Source: a virus. From it: a stretch of DNA of 23,185 nt. The position numbers were made by a program, and so were the translations under genes. The notes under the pieces were generated by a model, which had not been told where the DNA came from, searched no databases, and saw only the letters and a program-made list of their open reading frames with translations. Location of the stretch: IMG/VR virus record IMGVR_UViG_3300024262_000255, positions 1 to 23,185 of that record; one strand, written 5' to 3'. Of the stretch, positions 7,087 through 14,922 are shown one piece after another. Each line of letters begins with the position of its first letter. The stretch's first letter is position 1.

Positions 7087-9014
7087 TTCAGTTGATTGAG
7101 ATGGAAGGTCGAGACTTCTTAAGTTTCGGCAAGTTCTCCATGAAGTTAGAAAATCTTGGATTGGTCTCTATTAAGGGGGAGAACATTGATTCTTCTGCGG
7201 CGAACTCGAATGGAGCGGGTAAGTCTTCGATCTTCGAGTTTATCCATTGGGTTATTTATGGAAATTCACTGAGGGGTATAAGCAAGAGTGAGATTGTACG
7301 CAGAGAGTCTGACAATGGTTGTTGGGGGAAGTTAAAGTTCAGGTGTTATGATAGTTCAGTTTTTGTTATCGAGCGATACTATAAAGATTCTGAGTATCGG
7401 AATAATTTATATCTGTATGAGGAAGGTGTAGAGGATAGAGAAGCTGAAAATTTAAGAGGCGAGTCTAAGGCCGAAACACAGGGAAATGTACTGAAGAAAG
7501 TCGGCATTTCTTCGGATTTATTCAGGCAGATTTGCTTATTTGGGCAGGGAGGGCTCTCCAGGTTCTCTTCATTGGGAGACAGCGAGAAGAAGAAGTTATT
7601 GGAGGAGATTCTTCAGATCTCTGTATATGATGAAGCCGCTGTGTTATCCAGAAAAAAAGCAGCGGAATGCAAGAGAAAGGTGGATGTGCTTACACTGGAT
7701 TCCACAAGAAACCTCGATGAATTATCCAGGATTAAAGAATTATATGAAAGTTTCCTTGCTGAGAAGGACGAGTGGGCAGCAAAGATCATGAAAGATAAAG
7801 AGACTCTCCTATTAAAGATACAAGATAAAGAGAGAGAATATCATACGATAGGAAGGGGCATTGAGGCGTCATTGCCAGATATAGATGAAGGCAAGTTAGA
7901 CAAGGCGAACAAAGAACTAAAGGGGGTTGTTGAAGAGAGACATGGGATAATGACTCGATTTGAGGGGAAGAAGCATGAACTCTTATTCGCTAAACAAAAA
8001 GAGGGGATGCTCAGAGACCAGAAAGAAGAACAGTTAAAAGAATTGGACCAATTACTTTTTGATGAGACTTGTCCGACTTGCAAGCAATCAGTGGACTCAA
8101 AAACTCTTCCTGATTTTGATGCCTTAAGAGGTCAGGCGTTCGCTCACAAACAAAAGATTGCAAAATTAGACAAGGTATTGTCTGATTTAGAGTCTGCGAA
8201 GACGGGGATATTCCAGGAACTGGATGAGCGCAAGGAATCACTGGAGTCTATGATTGAGTCTATGAATACAATGATGATTCGAAAGAAGCGACAGGACAAA
8301 ATGCAAGAGTCGAAGATTAAAGAAAGAGATCAATGTTCTTATGAGTTGAATAAACTTAAAGAATTATTGACAAATTGGAAAGATACAGTGTATCCTCATC
8401 TCGAGAAAATAGACGAATTGAACAAGTATGTTATGGAACTGAAAGTCAAATGCAAGAGATTGAGTGATGACTTATTCAAGGCGAAGCGGCAAAGTGACCA
8501 ATTGGGAGTCTTAGGGAAGGTGTTTGGCCCCCAAGGGATTCGATCTTTCCTGTTTGAGAACTTGATACCAGAGTTTAATGTGTACCTAAAGAAGTATTCG
8601 GATATTATTTCATCGGGTCAGTTGGTTGCATCTTTGAGGTCTCAAAGCGAGACTGCTAAGGGAGAGTTAAGGGAAAAGATAAATTTAGTTATTGAGACAA
8701 CAACGAGTGAAGTGTCTTATGACTCGTGTTCTTTTGGTGAAAGACGAAGACTTGATTTACCTATTGCATTCGCCCTTCAAGACATCGCTGCAGCAAGGGG
8801 TGTGGGTTTGGGTGTTTGCTTGCTTGATGAAGTATTTGAGCATGTGGATGAGTCAGGTATTTTTGGAATGATGGAGTTATTAAAAGAAATATCAAGAAGA
8901 CCATTTACAAATACGGTATTATTGATTACACATGATATAGACCTTGCGTGTTCTTTGCCTTCTTCAATTAGAGTGCAAAAGGTAAATGGTGTTTCTAGTG
9001 TATTATTGGAGTGA
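7083..9014 (+). CDS. SbcC/gp46-like recombination nuclease ATPase
   Basis: 643 aa with an SMC/Rad50-like layout. An N-terminal ATPase half carries Walker A NGAGKSS at 43-49, preceded by an extended loop (GENIDSSAANS), and a Q-loop region LFGQGG. Two long coiled-coil arms flank a zinc hook CPTC at 330-333. The C-terminal half has the ABC signature-like SFGERRRLDL, Walker B LLDEV at about 580-584 and the ITHD switch at 615-618. It would pair with the SbcD-like nuclease at 4212 to process DNA ends. The size is close to T4 gp46 and much shorter than E. coli SbcC, as is usual for phage versions. The start overlaps the previous stop (ATGA) and the stop overlaps a possible GTG of the next gene. Confidence 0.93.
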   Translation: MIQLIEMEGRDFLSFGKFSMKLENLGLVSIKGENIDSSAANSNGAGKSSIFEFIHWVIYGNSLRGISKSEIVRRESDNGCWGKLKFRCYDSSVFVIERYYKDSEYRNNLYLYEEGVEDREAENLRGESKAETQGNVLKKVGISSDLFRQICLFGQGGLSRFSSLGDSEKKKLLEEILQISVYDEAAVLSRKKAAECKRKVDVLTLDSTRNLDELSRIKELYESFLAEKDEWAAKIMKDKETLLLKIQDKEREYHTIGRGIEASLPDIDEGKLDKANKELKGVVEERHGIMTRFEGKKHELLFAKQKEGMLRDQKEEQLKELDQLLFDETCPTCKQSVDSKTLPDFDALRGQAFAHKQKIAKLDKVLSDLESAKTGIFQELDERKESLESMIESMNTMMIRKKRQDKMQESKIKERDQCSYELNKLKELLTNWKDTVYPHLEKIDELNKYVMELKVKCKRLSDDLFKAKRQSDQLGVLGKVFGPQGIRSFLFENLIPEFNVYLKKYSDIISSGQLVASLRSQSETAKGELREKINLVIETTTSEVSYDSCSFGERRRLDLPIAFALQDIAAARGVGLGVCLLDEVFEHVDESGIFGMMELLKEISRRPFTNTVLLITHDIDLACSLPSSIRVQKVNGVSSVLLE

Positions 9015-9022
9015 GGTTTGTT

Positions 9023-9646
9023 ATGTCGTTATATATTCGTGGTGATGAAGTGTCTATGGATATCCCGGGTTTGACTTTCATAGGGGAAGTCTTTGACCTT
9101 CCTTTATCACATTTCTCAGAGGGAAGCACAGCGCAAGTATTCTCAATTGAAGGACAGGGTGGAGGGATCACTCGAGTCCGATTGAAAATTTTAAATGGTC
9201 GCGCCCTTCCTCGTGCGAATCGAATTGCTTCTCATCCCTCTGAAACTCCGGCCTCTCAATCCCCTGCAACGCCTCCATCTGGTTTTTCCACTCCCAAAGA
9301 TAGATTCATGAATGGAACCGAAGTGCTTCTTCAAGAGGGCGGAGATGCTATGTTCTCTAACATGGACCCACGTCCTCGCACGGGAGAAGATAATCAGGTG
9401 GTAGAAGTTCAAGAGGAGAGGGTCGAGCAACCTCTCTTGGGGATGTTTACGGTTTCCATGGGCACGAAGGAGCCTGAGCACACAGAGGCCCCTGAGGAAT
9501 ATGTTTTCTTAAATCAGAGAAAACTGAGTCAACTGGAGGGTGGTGGAGTGGACGAGGAGCCGTCGAAGATGCCCTCTCGCGTTAATCGCAGGAAAAGTCG
9601 ATACATTAATAAGCATAGTCAGTCGGGCTTTTCTGGGGGCGAGTAA
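9023..9646 (+). CDS. Unknown protein with Pro/Ser-rich linker
   Basis: 207 aa from ATG 9023, which has GAGG at 9013-9016; a GTG at 9011 overlapping the upstream stop is an alternative. The first 60 residues look like a small beta-rich domain (SLYIRGDEVSMDIPGLTFIG, then a turn and TRVRLKILNG). Next comes a low-complexity Pro/Ser/Thr linker (HPSETPASQSPATPPSG), an acidic middle and a basic tail (RVNRRKSRYINKH). The shape suggests a flexible adaptor with a nucleic-acid-binding tail. It is not recognised and no function is claimed. It abuts the resolvase gene with no gap. Confidence 0.6.
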   Translation: MSLYIRGDEVSMDIPGLTFIGEVFDLPLSHFSEGSTAQVFSIEGQGGGITRVRLKILNGRALPRANRIASHPSETPASQSPATPPSGFSTPKDRFMNGTEVLLQEGGDAMFSNMDPRPRTGEDNQVVEVQEERVEQPLLGMFTVSMGTKEPEHTEAPEEYVFLNQRKLSQLEGGGVDEEPSKMPSRVNRRKSRYINKHSQSGFSGGE

Positions 9647-10192
9647 GTGATAAAATTCAGAACATATATTCATCCTCAGCCCAAAGGACGTCCTCGTTTC
9701 AATTCGACGACAAGGAGGACTTTTACCCCGGCCTCGACATCTAAGTTTCAAAAGGCGTTTCAATTTTCTGTGTTAAATTTATTAGATGTAGAGAAAGTGG
9801 CGCTGCCTATTTTTGGCGAGGGAGTTCCCTTGATTCTCTCTGTGGATTTTGTTTTTTCTAGGCCCAAGCGATTAATGAGAAAGAAGGACCCTGATGGGTT
9901 TTTATGGAGACCGAACTCTGAGGATTTAGACAATCTTGAAAAATCGGTAATGGACTCTCTTAATGGTATTCTTTGGCTTGACGATCGACAGATATGTAAA
10001 ATTAATTCTAGAAAGTTGTACGGCCCCAAGGGATCGGAGTCTTTTATCAGTGTGTGCGTGAGGCGATTAGGTGAACCGCCAGTTTTTTTATGTGATAGCC
10101 GGAATAATGCTTTATTTATAAAAGAAAATGAATTAGACTCTCAGGAAGAGGACCTGGAAAAAACTTTAGATTCTAAAGTTTTCAATAAATAG
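9647..10192 (+). CDS. rusA: RusA-type Holliday junction resolvase
   Basis: 181 aa from GTG 9647, placed directly after the previous TAA, with a GGGGGCGAG site upstream. RusA signatures are PKGRPRF at residues 12-18 and the catalytic block SEDLDNLEKSVMDSLNG with Asp93, Asp95 and Lys99, followed by LWLDDRQI, which supplies the further acidic residue. RusA dimers cut four-way junctions symmetrically, here probably to debranch replicating DNA before packaging. It is longer than E. coli RusA (about 120 aa): an extra C-terminal 40 residues follow the VRRLG strand and end with the peptide encoded by dyad copy 4, consistent with a 3' extension gained with that element. Confidence 0.92.
   Translation: MIKFRTYIHPQPKGRPRFNSTTRRTFTPASTSKFQKAFQFSVLNLLDVEKVALPIFGEGVPLILSVDFVFSRPKRLMRKKDPDGFLWRPNSEDLDNLEKSVMDSLNGILWLDDRQICKINSRKLYGPKGSESFISVCVRRLGEPPVFLCDSRNNALFIKENELDSQEEDLEKTLDSKVFNK
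10160..10182. repeat. Dyad element copy 4 (perfect, C:G version)
   Basis: Perfect palindrome with 11-bp arms AAAACTTTAGA (10160-10170) and TCTAAAGTTTT (10172-10182) around a single T. It differs from most copies by having C paired with G at the position flanking TTTAGA. It lies in the last codons of the resolvase gene (KTLDSKVF), 8 nt before its stop codon. Confidence 0.9.
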
Positions 10193-10204
10193 AAGGGAAA
10201 TGTT

Positions 10205-10333
10205 ATGGATGATAAAAAAAACAAGAGTGAGGCTAAGCCTCCGGTAGAGAAGGAACCTGTTATCCCTAAATGTAAAACTTGCGGACAACTGCTGACTCAG
10301 TGCAGATGTACGCACAATGATTTAAAGAAGTGA
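10205..10333 (+). CDS. 42-aa mini zinc-ribbon-like protein
   Basis: Small gene with ATG 10205 preceded by AAGGGA (10193-10198) and a 6-nt spacer; its stop (10331-10333) lies 3 nt before the next ATG. The N-terminus is charged and Pro-rich (KPPVEKEPVIPK), followed by CKTCG and CRC, with cysteines at residues 23, 26, 33 and 35. The spacing could bind one zinc. The good ribosome site and exact fit between two genes make translation likely. Function unknown. Confidence 0.65.
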   Translation: MDDKKNKSEAKPPVEKEPVIPKCKTCGQLLTQCRCTHNDLKK

Positions 10334-10336
10334 AAA

Positions 10337-10813
10337 ATGAACGTAGAATTGTTTGTAGACACTCAAAGTTTGTTTTATGATGTCCGAAAAAATTATGGTA
10401 CTTCTTCTCGCCTTGACTTCTTGCGCCTTAAAGACAACATCTGCAAAGAATGTGATCTTGATGCAGATGATGTCTCCATGGCTACGGCATTTATTGTGAA
10501 TAAAGGGAACACTTTCCAAGCCTTTTTTAACATGTTGTCATCTTTTGGATACAATGTTTCAATGGTTAATAAGGGTTCTCAGGATATGGAATTTGCGATG
10601 TCTGTTGCAGGATCTATAGAGAGAGCAGATACCATTGTCCTGGTGACAGGTAATCGCAAACTCAACCCAGTGATTGATAGATTGCTGCAATCCGGAAAAA
10701 AGGTTTATATCGTTTCATTTAAAGAGTTCTTTTCTGAAAATTCAACATATGAATCCAATGAGAATGTGACCCAGGTTGAAATTACAGACGAGTGGATGTG
10801 GTCTCAGGGGTAA
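10337..10813 (+). CDS. NYN/PIN-like domain protein with altered active site
   Basis: 158 aa, resembling the NYN (LabA/DUF88) branch of PIN-fold proteins. It has an N-terminal strand ELFVDTQSLFYDV with Asp8, a middle AFIVNKG, the segment KGSQDMEFAMSVAGS with Asp83, and the strand TIVLVTGNRKLNPVIDRL. In active members the last motif reads like SGDGDF.P with two aspartates; here the matching residues are Asn106 and Lys108, so RNase activity may be lost or changed. NYN proteins usually cleave RNA using these acids. The gene sits directly before the terminase; its stop is 5 nt before the terminase ATG. Fold assignment is by pattern only. Confidence 0.75.
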   Translation: MNVELFVDTQSLFYDVRKNYGTSSRLDFLRLKDNICKECDLDADDVSMATAFIVNKGNTFQAFFNMLSSFGYNVSMVNKGSQDMEFAMSVAGSIERADTIVLVTGNRKLNPVIDRLLQSGKKVYIVSFKEFFSENSTYESNENVTQVEITDEWMWSQG

Positions 10814-10818
10814 TTTAT

Positions 10819-12534
10819 ATGTCTGAGTTGAATGGGCTGAGTTTGCCTCCAGGGGTAACCCCGCAAGTCTTAAAAAAATTAATGGAAAGAAGGCTTACCC
10901 TTTGGTCCCAATACAGCGGGGTCCAAGTTGACAAGCATGCTTTCTCATTTGGGCATCATAATTATCTATATCCCATCTATGACTGCAAGAGCGAGAACAT
11001 GGTGATTATGAAGGCTGCACAGATGGGCCTCACGATCTATATGCTTCTCAAAGCCTTTCACATGTCCTTATTCCCAAAATCATGGGGGTTCAGCAGCCCT
11101 ATTAAAATCGGGTTCTACTTTCCAGAGGCTAAGGGTATCGGGCGAATTGTAAAAGACCGCGTCACTCCTTTAATGATGTCCTCGCCCGATTTGATGCCTT
11201 ACTCCAGAGAAGTTCGTCAGGACTTGAAGCCCATAGGCGAGTCTTCTGTATACTTTTTGTATATGGGAGGAACCTCTACTAAGGACTCCGTGCCCCTGAA
11301 TGCATTGTTTTTTGATGAGGTCCGCCTTGTCGACTTGAACGACATTGAGCAAGCATATCACCGGGTTCTCCACTCCACTCCCTTTAAATATAAGACACAT
11401 ATCTCGACAGCTGGATTGCCAAATGGGGACATCCATCGGCTCTTTATGGAATCAGATCAACGTTGGTTCCATACCGTATGCCAGGGGTGCAAGCATGAAC
11501 AGATATTGGCATTGGATTTCCCCGACTGTATTGCGATACACCCAGAGCACAGCCCCAGAGCAGGTCAGAGTTATTATCGCTGCAAAAAGTGTAAAGGAGA
11601 GATTAGATATTCCAATCTAGGATACTACATTGCTGAGAATCCAAAGTCGGATTCTGCGGGATTCCAAATCAGCCAATTGATTAGCCAGCAAAACACCCCT
11701 AAGGACATCCTCACCAGTTTTGACCGAACCACCAATAAGAGTGAATTTTGGAACTCTGTACTTGGACTTCCTTATGTAGACAAGCAGAATAAACCTGTAT
11801 CAGAAGAAGAACTGGACTCCAATGTCAGCCCCATGCTTGAATGGGGAGAGTCCATTGGCGACAACTACATGGGCGTCGATCAGATGATGGGGCTTAATTA
11901 TGTCTTTATCATTAATAAGAATGGTAAAGAAAAGAGAGTCGTATGGTTTGAAATCATAGAAGATGAAGATCCATGGAGAAGAACTGGACAGTTGTTTGAA
12001 GAATATAATGTTAAATGTGCTGTCGTCGATGCATTACCGAACGCCAACGAAGCTATGAGGTTTGCCAATTACTACGGAAAAAGAGTTTTCCTTGCATATT
12101 ATGGCGCATATAAAGATCAAGTGCGATGGGAAGATGATCATCAAGTAAAGAAGACTTTGAAAAGGGCGACAAAAGAGACGTATCATAAGTATAAGGTGTT
12201 TCTCGATACATACAGAAGCATTGAATATACATTGGATTGCGTCGTCGAGAAAATCTTCCGATGGCCAGATCCGGAACAACATCTTGTCAGGTGTCGTCCC
12301 TATAATGGTGGTATCCTTGCTGCTTATCCTATAATGAGGACGCATGCCTACCCGATGCTTGCGTGCCCTATTCGAGAGCATACAGAGTCTGAGGGAAAGG
12401 GAATGAACGCAGGGCTAAAGAAGCCAAAAACGCGCTGGAGATTCGTGGGAGTTGACCCGCATGCACTGGATGCTTTGAATTACGCCAACTTTGCCTCAGA
12501 GCGAGTTGAAAAAGGCTTCACTTTTTCATTCTAA
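10819..12534 (+). CDS. terL: Terminase large subunit, GpA family
   Basis: 571 aa from ATG 10819, with AGGGGT seven nt upstream; an in-frame GTG at 10792 lies inside the previous gene. It has the lambda gpA-like plan. The deviant Walker A is KAAQMGLT (65-72), with lysine at the front rather than in GKT, as in lambda gpA. Walker B is FFDEV (164-168). A zinc finger has cysteines at 221, 224, 255 and 258. A nuclease domain begins at about residue 350 (GVDQMMG) and continues through CAVVDALPN, and the C-terminal PHALDALNYANFA is typical of terminases. It packages and cuts concatemeric DNA. No small subunit or portal gene is recognisable nearby. Dyad copy 5 follows the stop codon. Confidence 0.9.
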   Translation: MSELNGLSLPPGVTPQVLKKLMERRLTLWSQYSGVQVDKHAFSFGHHNYLYPIYDCKSENMVIMKAAQMGLTIYMLLKAFHMSLFPKSWGFSSPIKIGFYFPEAKGIGRIVKDRVTPLMMSSPDLMPYSREVRQDLKPIGESSVYFLYMGGTSTKDSVPLNALFFDEVRLVDLNDIEQAYHRVLHSTPFKYKTHISTAGLPNGDIHRLFMESDQRWFHTVCQGCKHEQILALDFPDCIAIHPEHSPRAGQSYYRCKKCKGEIRYSNLGYYIAENPKSDSAGFQISQLISQQNTPKDILTSFDRTTNKSEFWNSVLGLPYVDKQNKPVSEEELDSNVSPMLEWGESIGDNYMGVDQMMGLNYVFIINKNGKEKRVVWFEIIEDEDPWRRTGQLFEEYNVKCAVVDALPNANEAMRFANYYGKRVFLAYYGAYKDQVRWEDDHQVKKTLKRATKETYHKYKVFLDTYRSIEYTLDCVVEKIFRWPDPEQHLVRCRPYNGGILAAYPIMRTHAYPMLACPIREHTESEGKGMNAGLKKPKTRWRFVGVDPHALDALNYANFASERVEKGFTFSF

Positions 12535-12557
12535 AAACTTTAGACTCTAAACTTTTT
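12533..12557. repeat. Dyad element copy 5
   Basis: Core CTTTAGACTCTAAAC at 12538-12552 with A5 before and T5 after. It overlaps the terminase stop codon (12532-12534). The arrangement of A-run, dyad and T-run is the most terminator-like of the family, although the stem is AT-rich. It opens a 100-nt non-coding stretch before the next ATG in which I see no convincing promoter. Confidence 0.9.
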
Positions 12558-12635
12558 CAAAAAAATATGTCAGTTTTGAATTTTGGTACTCATCATTATC
12601 CATGAGCAGATGTTGTTGAATTGGAGGAGTTTTTG

Positions 12636-12899
12636 ATGCAGATGAAAAAGATGTTTAGCCTCACCGCAGATTTAACGAAAGAGGCCCTGGTGGGGCGAAA
12701 AATATACAAATTAAGTTGCTGCGAGAAGCCCATGAGGCAAGTAGACCTCAAGACTCATTTACCGAAAGAGAGTCGACCTTTTGGGGTATCTGCAATGACC
12801 TTGAAGTGCGTTGTCTGCCATCGACATGTTTCACTTGATACATTCAATGGAGTAATGAGGGAGTATGACGTATTGGGATATATGAAAGGAGATCGGTAA
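12636..12899 (+). CDS. Small zinc-finger-like protein
   Basis: 87 aa from ATG 12636, chosen because GGAGG (12623-12627) is 8 nt upstream; another ATG follows at 12642. Cysteine pairs SCCEKP and CVVCHRH are separated by about 30 residues, which could form a zinc ribbon. It is not recognised as a known family. It ends two nt before the next gene and probably shares its transcript. Confidence 0.6.
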   Translation: MQMKKMFSLTADLTKEALVGRKIYKLSCCEKPMRQVDLKTHLPKESRPFGVSAMTLKCVVCHRHVSLDTFNGVMREYDVLGYMKGDR

Positions 12900-12900
12900 A

Positions 12901-13167
12901 GTGCCAGTGTATGAAAAGAGTCCATATGGAACGGAGTATAATTCTTTTGCCGAAGACGGTGAACCTATCGTAAAAGTATTGGCTCCAGATGATCTATTGG
13001 AGCAGATGGCGAAAGGAATGACTCCTGAGGAGTTGTCTGCTCATTTTAATGCTCCCATTCCGGCGATTGAAGATGCTATCATGTCTATTCCCTTAATGAT
13101 GTCTTGGAGACGAACTCAAATGACCTCGTCGAGTTTGCAAAAACTTCCGGAAGTTCCCATTCTTTAA
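12901..13167 (+). CDS. Small protein with helix-turn-helix-like segment
   Basis: 88 aa from GTG 12901, with AAGGAG about 9 nt upstream. Residues around MTPEELSAHFNAPIPAIEDAI read like a compact helix-turn-helix of the kind that binds DNA. The tail (RRTQMTSSSLQKLPEVPIL) is not informative. HTH proteins near a terminase are often small terminase subunits, but those usually lie upstream and are longer, so I leave the function open. Confidence 0.55.
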   Translation: MPVYEKSPYGTEYNSFAEDGEPIVKVLAPDDLLEQMAKGMTPEELSAHFNAPIPAIEDAIMSIPLMMSWRRTQMTSSSLQKLPEVPIL

Positions 13168-13180
13168 AAAGAGGTGAGTT

Positions 13181-13687
13181 GTGAAAATTGCGTTATTGGG
13201 ACAGTCTGTAATTAACCCAAACTGGAAATCACTTATCAGCGAGTCCTTTAAGACTTCGCTACTAAACTCGATCCGGGATGAAGAATGGAGAAATTCTCTT
13301 GAAGTCTTCTCCACTCGAGTTGAGATGGCTTGCTCCAAATATAAAATCAACTACCCGGAGTTCTTGGAATCAAAGTATCCAATGGATCCATTGTATTTTT
13401 CATTAGATCGGAGTATCCAAGAGTCCACTTATGAATCCCACATGTTGCTGACAGCCGCTCAATCAGACATTATTGTTTTCTATGACGATGAGTCCTTAAG
13501 TTCTACTAAAGAATCTCTCCTAGATAAGTTAAATGATGCGTCAACAGTCTTTGTCGTATGGCTCCCAGCAGATGAAAACCTGAGAAACGAAGACATTGAA
13601 GAACCAGGGATGATTCTGATTAATGGGAACCATGAGAGTTTAATTAGTGTTCTATTGCACTTGTGTGTCAAGTCGGAGATGGAGTAA
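13181..13687 (+). CDS. Unknown Rossmann-like protein
   Basis: 168 aa from GTG 13181, with GAGGTGAG just upstream. It starts with a strand and glycine turn (MKIALLGQS), has a second strand AAQSDIIVFYDDESLSS followed by a helix (TKESLLDKL), and a third strand STVFVVWLP, suggesting an alpha/beta Rossmann-like or nucleoside deoxyribosyltransferase-like fold. No catalytic residues can be assigned with confidence. The stop overlaps the next start (TAATG). Its place just before thymidylate synthase fits a nucleotide-related role, but this is a guess. Confidence 0.6.
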   Translation: MKIALLGQSVINPNWKSLISESFKTSLLNSIRDEEWRNSLEVFSTRVEMACSKYKINYPEFLESKYPMDPLYFSLDRSIQESTYESHMLLTAAQSDIIVFYDDESLSSTKESLLDKLNDASTVFVVWLPADENLRNEDIEEPGMILINGNHESLISVLLHLCVKSEME

Positions 13688-14121
13688 TGGATTCTCAATT
13701 TAATGTATTGCATCTAGGTAGGTTTTTTAATTTAAATAAATCTACATATTTGGATGCTCGATCTAGTATTTTTCGACTAGGTGATGAAGATATTTTCATC
13801 GATTTGCAATCTCGCGTGAATTATGATGTCGTCTTTATAGAAGTGGATTATTTTAATCCACTTCTTGATCATTTTTCGAAAAATCCGAAAGATCTTCTCA
13901 GGCATCGTCTTTATTGTCTTTATAGTTTTAATGATCCAGAGAATGAACGCATTGCATTAAGGCGAATGAATCCTGATAATCACGGGCTATTATTGAAGAA
14001 TGAAAAAAACAAGTTTTTAGATGTTATGGGGTTTAATGATCCGCTGTTTTTTCTTTCTCGCTCAAGTATCTCCTCGGCTCTTAAAATTATAAAGGAATTT
14101 GGAGAATGCAAGTTTATTTAA
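13687..14121 (+). CDS. Unknown alpha/beta protein upstream of thyA
   Basis: 144 aa from ATG 13687 in a TAATG overlap with the preceding stop; GGAG lies at about 13677. A central strand YDVVFIEVDYF and a final helix after LFFLSRSSISSAL resemble the ordering in the preceding protein, so the two may be diverged relatives, though sequence identity is low by eye. No motif identifies an activity. The end overlaps thyA by 16 nt, so the three genes are probably translated together. Confidence 0.55.
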   Translation: MDSQFNVLHLGRFFNLNKSTYLDARSSIFRLGDEDIFIDLQSRVNYDVVFIEVDYFNPLLDHFSKNPKDLLRHRLYCLYSFNDPENERIALRRMNPDNHGLLLKNEKNKFLDVMGFNDPLFFLSRSSISSALKIIKEFGECKFI

Positions 14122-14909
14122 ATCTTCTCCAGGAAGTGATGGCAGATGGTACAGACCGCCCAGATCGAACAGGGACAGGCCGCAGGAGTATCTTTGGCCC
14201 CCAGGTGAAGTACGACCTCCGCAAAGGGTTCCCTGTCCTCACAACGAAGAAGGTGTTCTTTAAAGGGGTGGTCGTGGAACTCCTTTGGTTTCTTCGAGGC
14301 GACACCAATGTGAAGTATCTCAACCAAAATGGTGTTAGCATCTGGGATGAGTGGGCAGATGACAATGATAACCTGGGGAAGGTGTATGGACACCAGTGGA
14401 GATCATTTGGCGAAAACTTGGAGCGCGGGGAGCCCGGGGTTGACCAAATTGAAAGAGCAGTGCGATTAATTAAGAATTTTCCGGATAGCCGTAGAATAGT
14501 AGTGACGGCATGGAACCCTGCCGAACTTGAGGAGATGGCGCTTCCCGCTTGTCATTGCTTTTTTCAGTTTTATCCAGATGGCGAATATTTGGACCTGAAG
14601 TTATACCAGCGTTCTTGCGATGCATTTCTTGGAATGCCCTTTAATATAGTCTCTTATGCGTTGCTGCTCTCGATGGTTGCGCAAGTTACAGATTTAAAAC
14701 CGCGTTATTTTATACATTCTTTCGGAGATCTTCATATATACCATAACCACTTCGAACAGGTGGAGGAGATTCTAACCAGGGAGCCCTTGAGCCTGCCTAA
14801 TTTGTATTTGAATAAAGGGAATAGAACGCTTGACAATTGGTCTCTAGATGATATTAAATTGATTGGCTATGTCTCCCATCGTGGGATTCGAGCCCCAATC
14901 GCTATTTAG
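14106..14909 (+). CDS. thyA: Thymidylate synthase (ThyA type)
   Basis: 267 aa, the usual ThyA length. Catalytic Cys149 is in ALPACHCFFQFY. Phosphate-binding arginines are in the SRR segment at 128-130 and in QRSCD (Arg169), which leads into LGMPFN with Asn180. The C-terminus GIRAPIAI matches the family ending. It methylates dUMP to dTMP with methylene-tetrahydrofolate, producing dihydrofolate that the DHFR encoded at 17656 would recycle. ATG 14106 is preceded by AAGGA at 14092-14096 and lies inside the previous gene. The middle of the gene looks somewhat richer in GC than its neighbours, which may reflect separate acquisition. Confidence 0.96.
   Translation: MQVYLNLLQEVMADGTDRPDRTGTGRRSIFGPQVKYDLRKGFPVLTTKKVFFKGVVVELLWFLRGDTNVKYLNQNGVSIWDEWADDNDNLGKVYGHQWRSFGENLERGEPGVDQIERAVRLIKNFPDSRRIVVTAWNPAELEEMALPACHCFFQFYPDGEYLDLKLYQRSCDAFLGMPFNIVSYALLLSMVAQVTDLKPRYFIHSFGDLHIYHNHFEQVEEILTREPLSLPNLYLNKGNRTLDNWSLDDIKLIGYVSHRGIRAPIAI
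14830..14857 (+). promoter_or_regulatory. Possible internal sigma70-like promoter
   Basis: TTGACA at 14830-14835 and TATTAA at 14852-14857 with a 16-bp spacer, inside the 3' end of thyA. The -35 box is perfect but the -10 box is a partial match. It would start transcripts about 50 nt before the membrane-protein gene at 14923. Chance occurrence in AT-rich DNA is quite possible. Confidence 0.3.
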
Positions 14910-14922
14910 GAGAGTTGTTGAT

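Noticed and set aside
8367-8394. TTGACA at 8367 as a promoter inside the SbcC-like gene
   Set aside because: No acceptable -10 box occurs at the right distance.
12558-12635. Promoter in the gap after the terminase gene
   Set aside because: TTGAAT at about 12576 has no -10 partner at 15-19 bp; only weak matches at wrong spacing.
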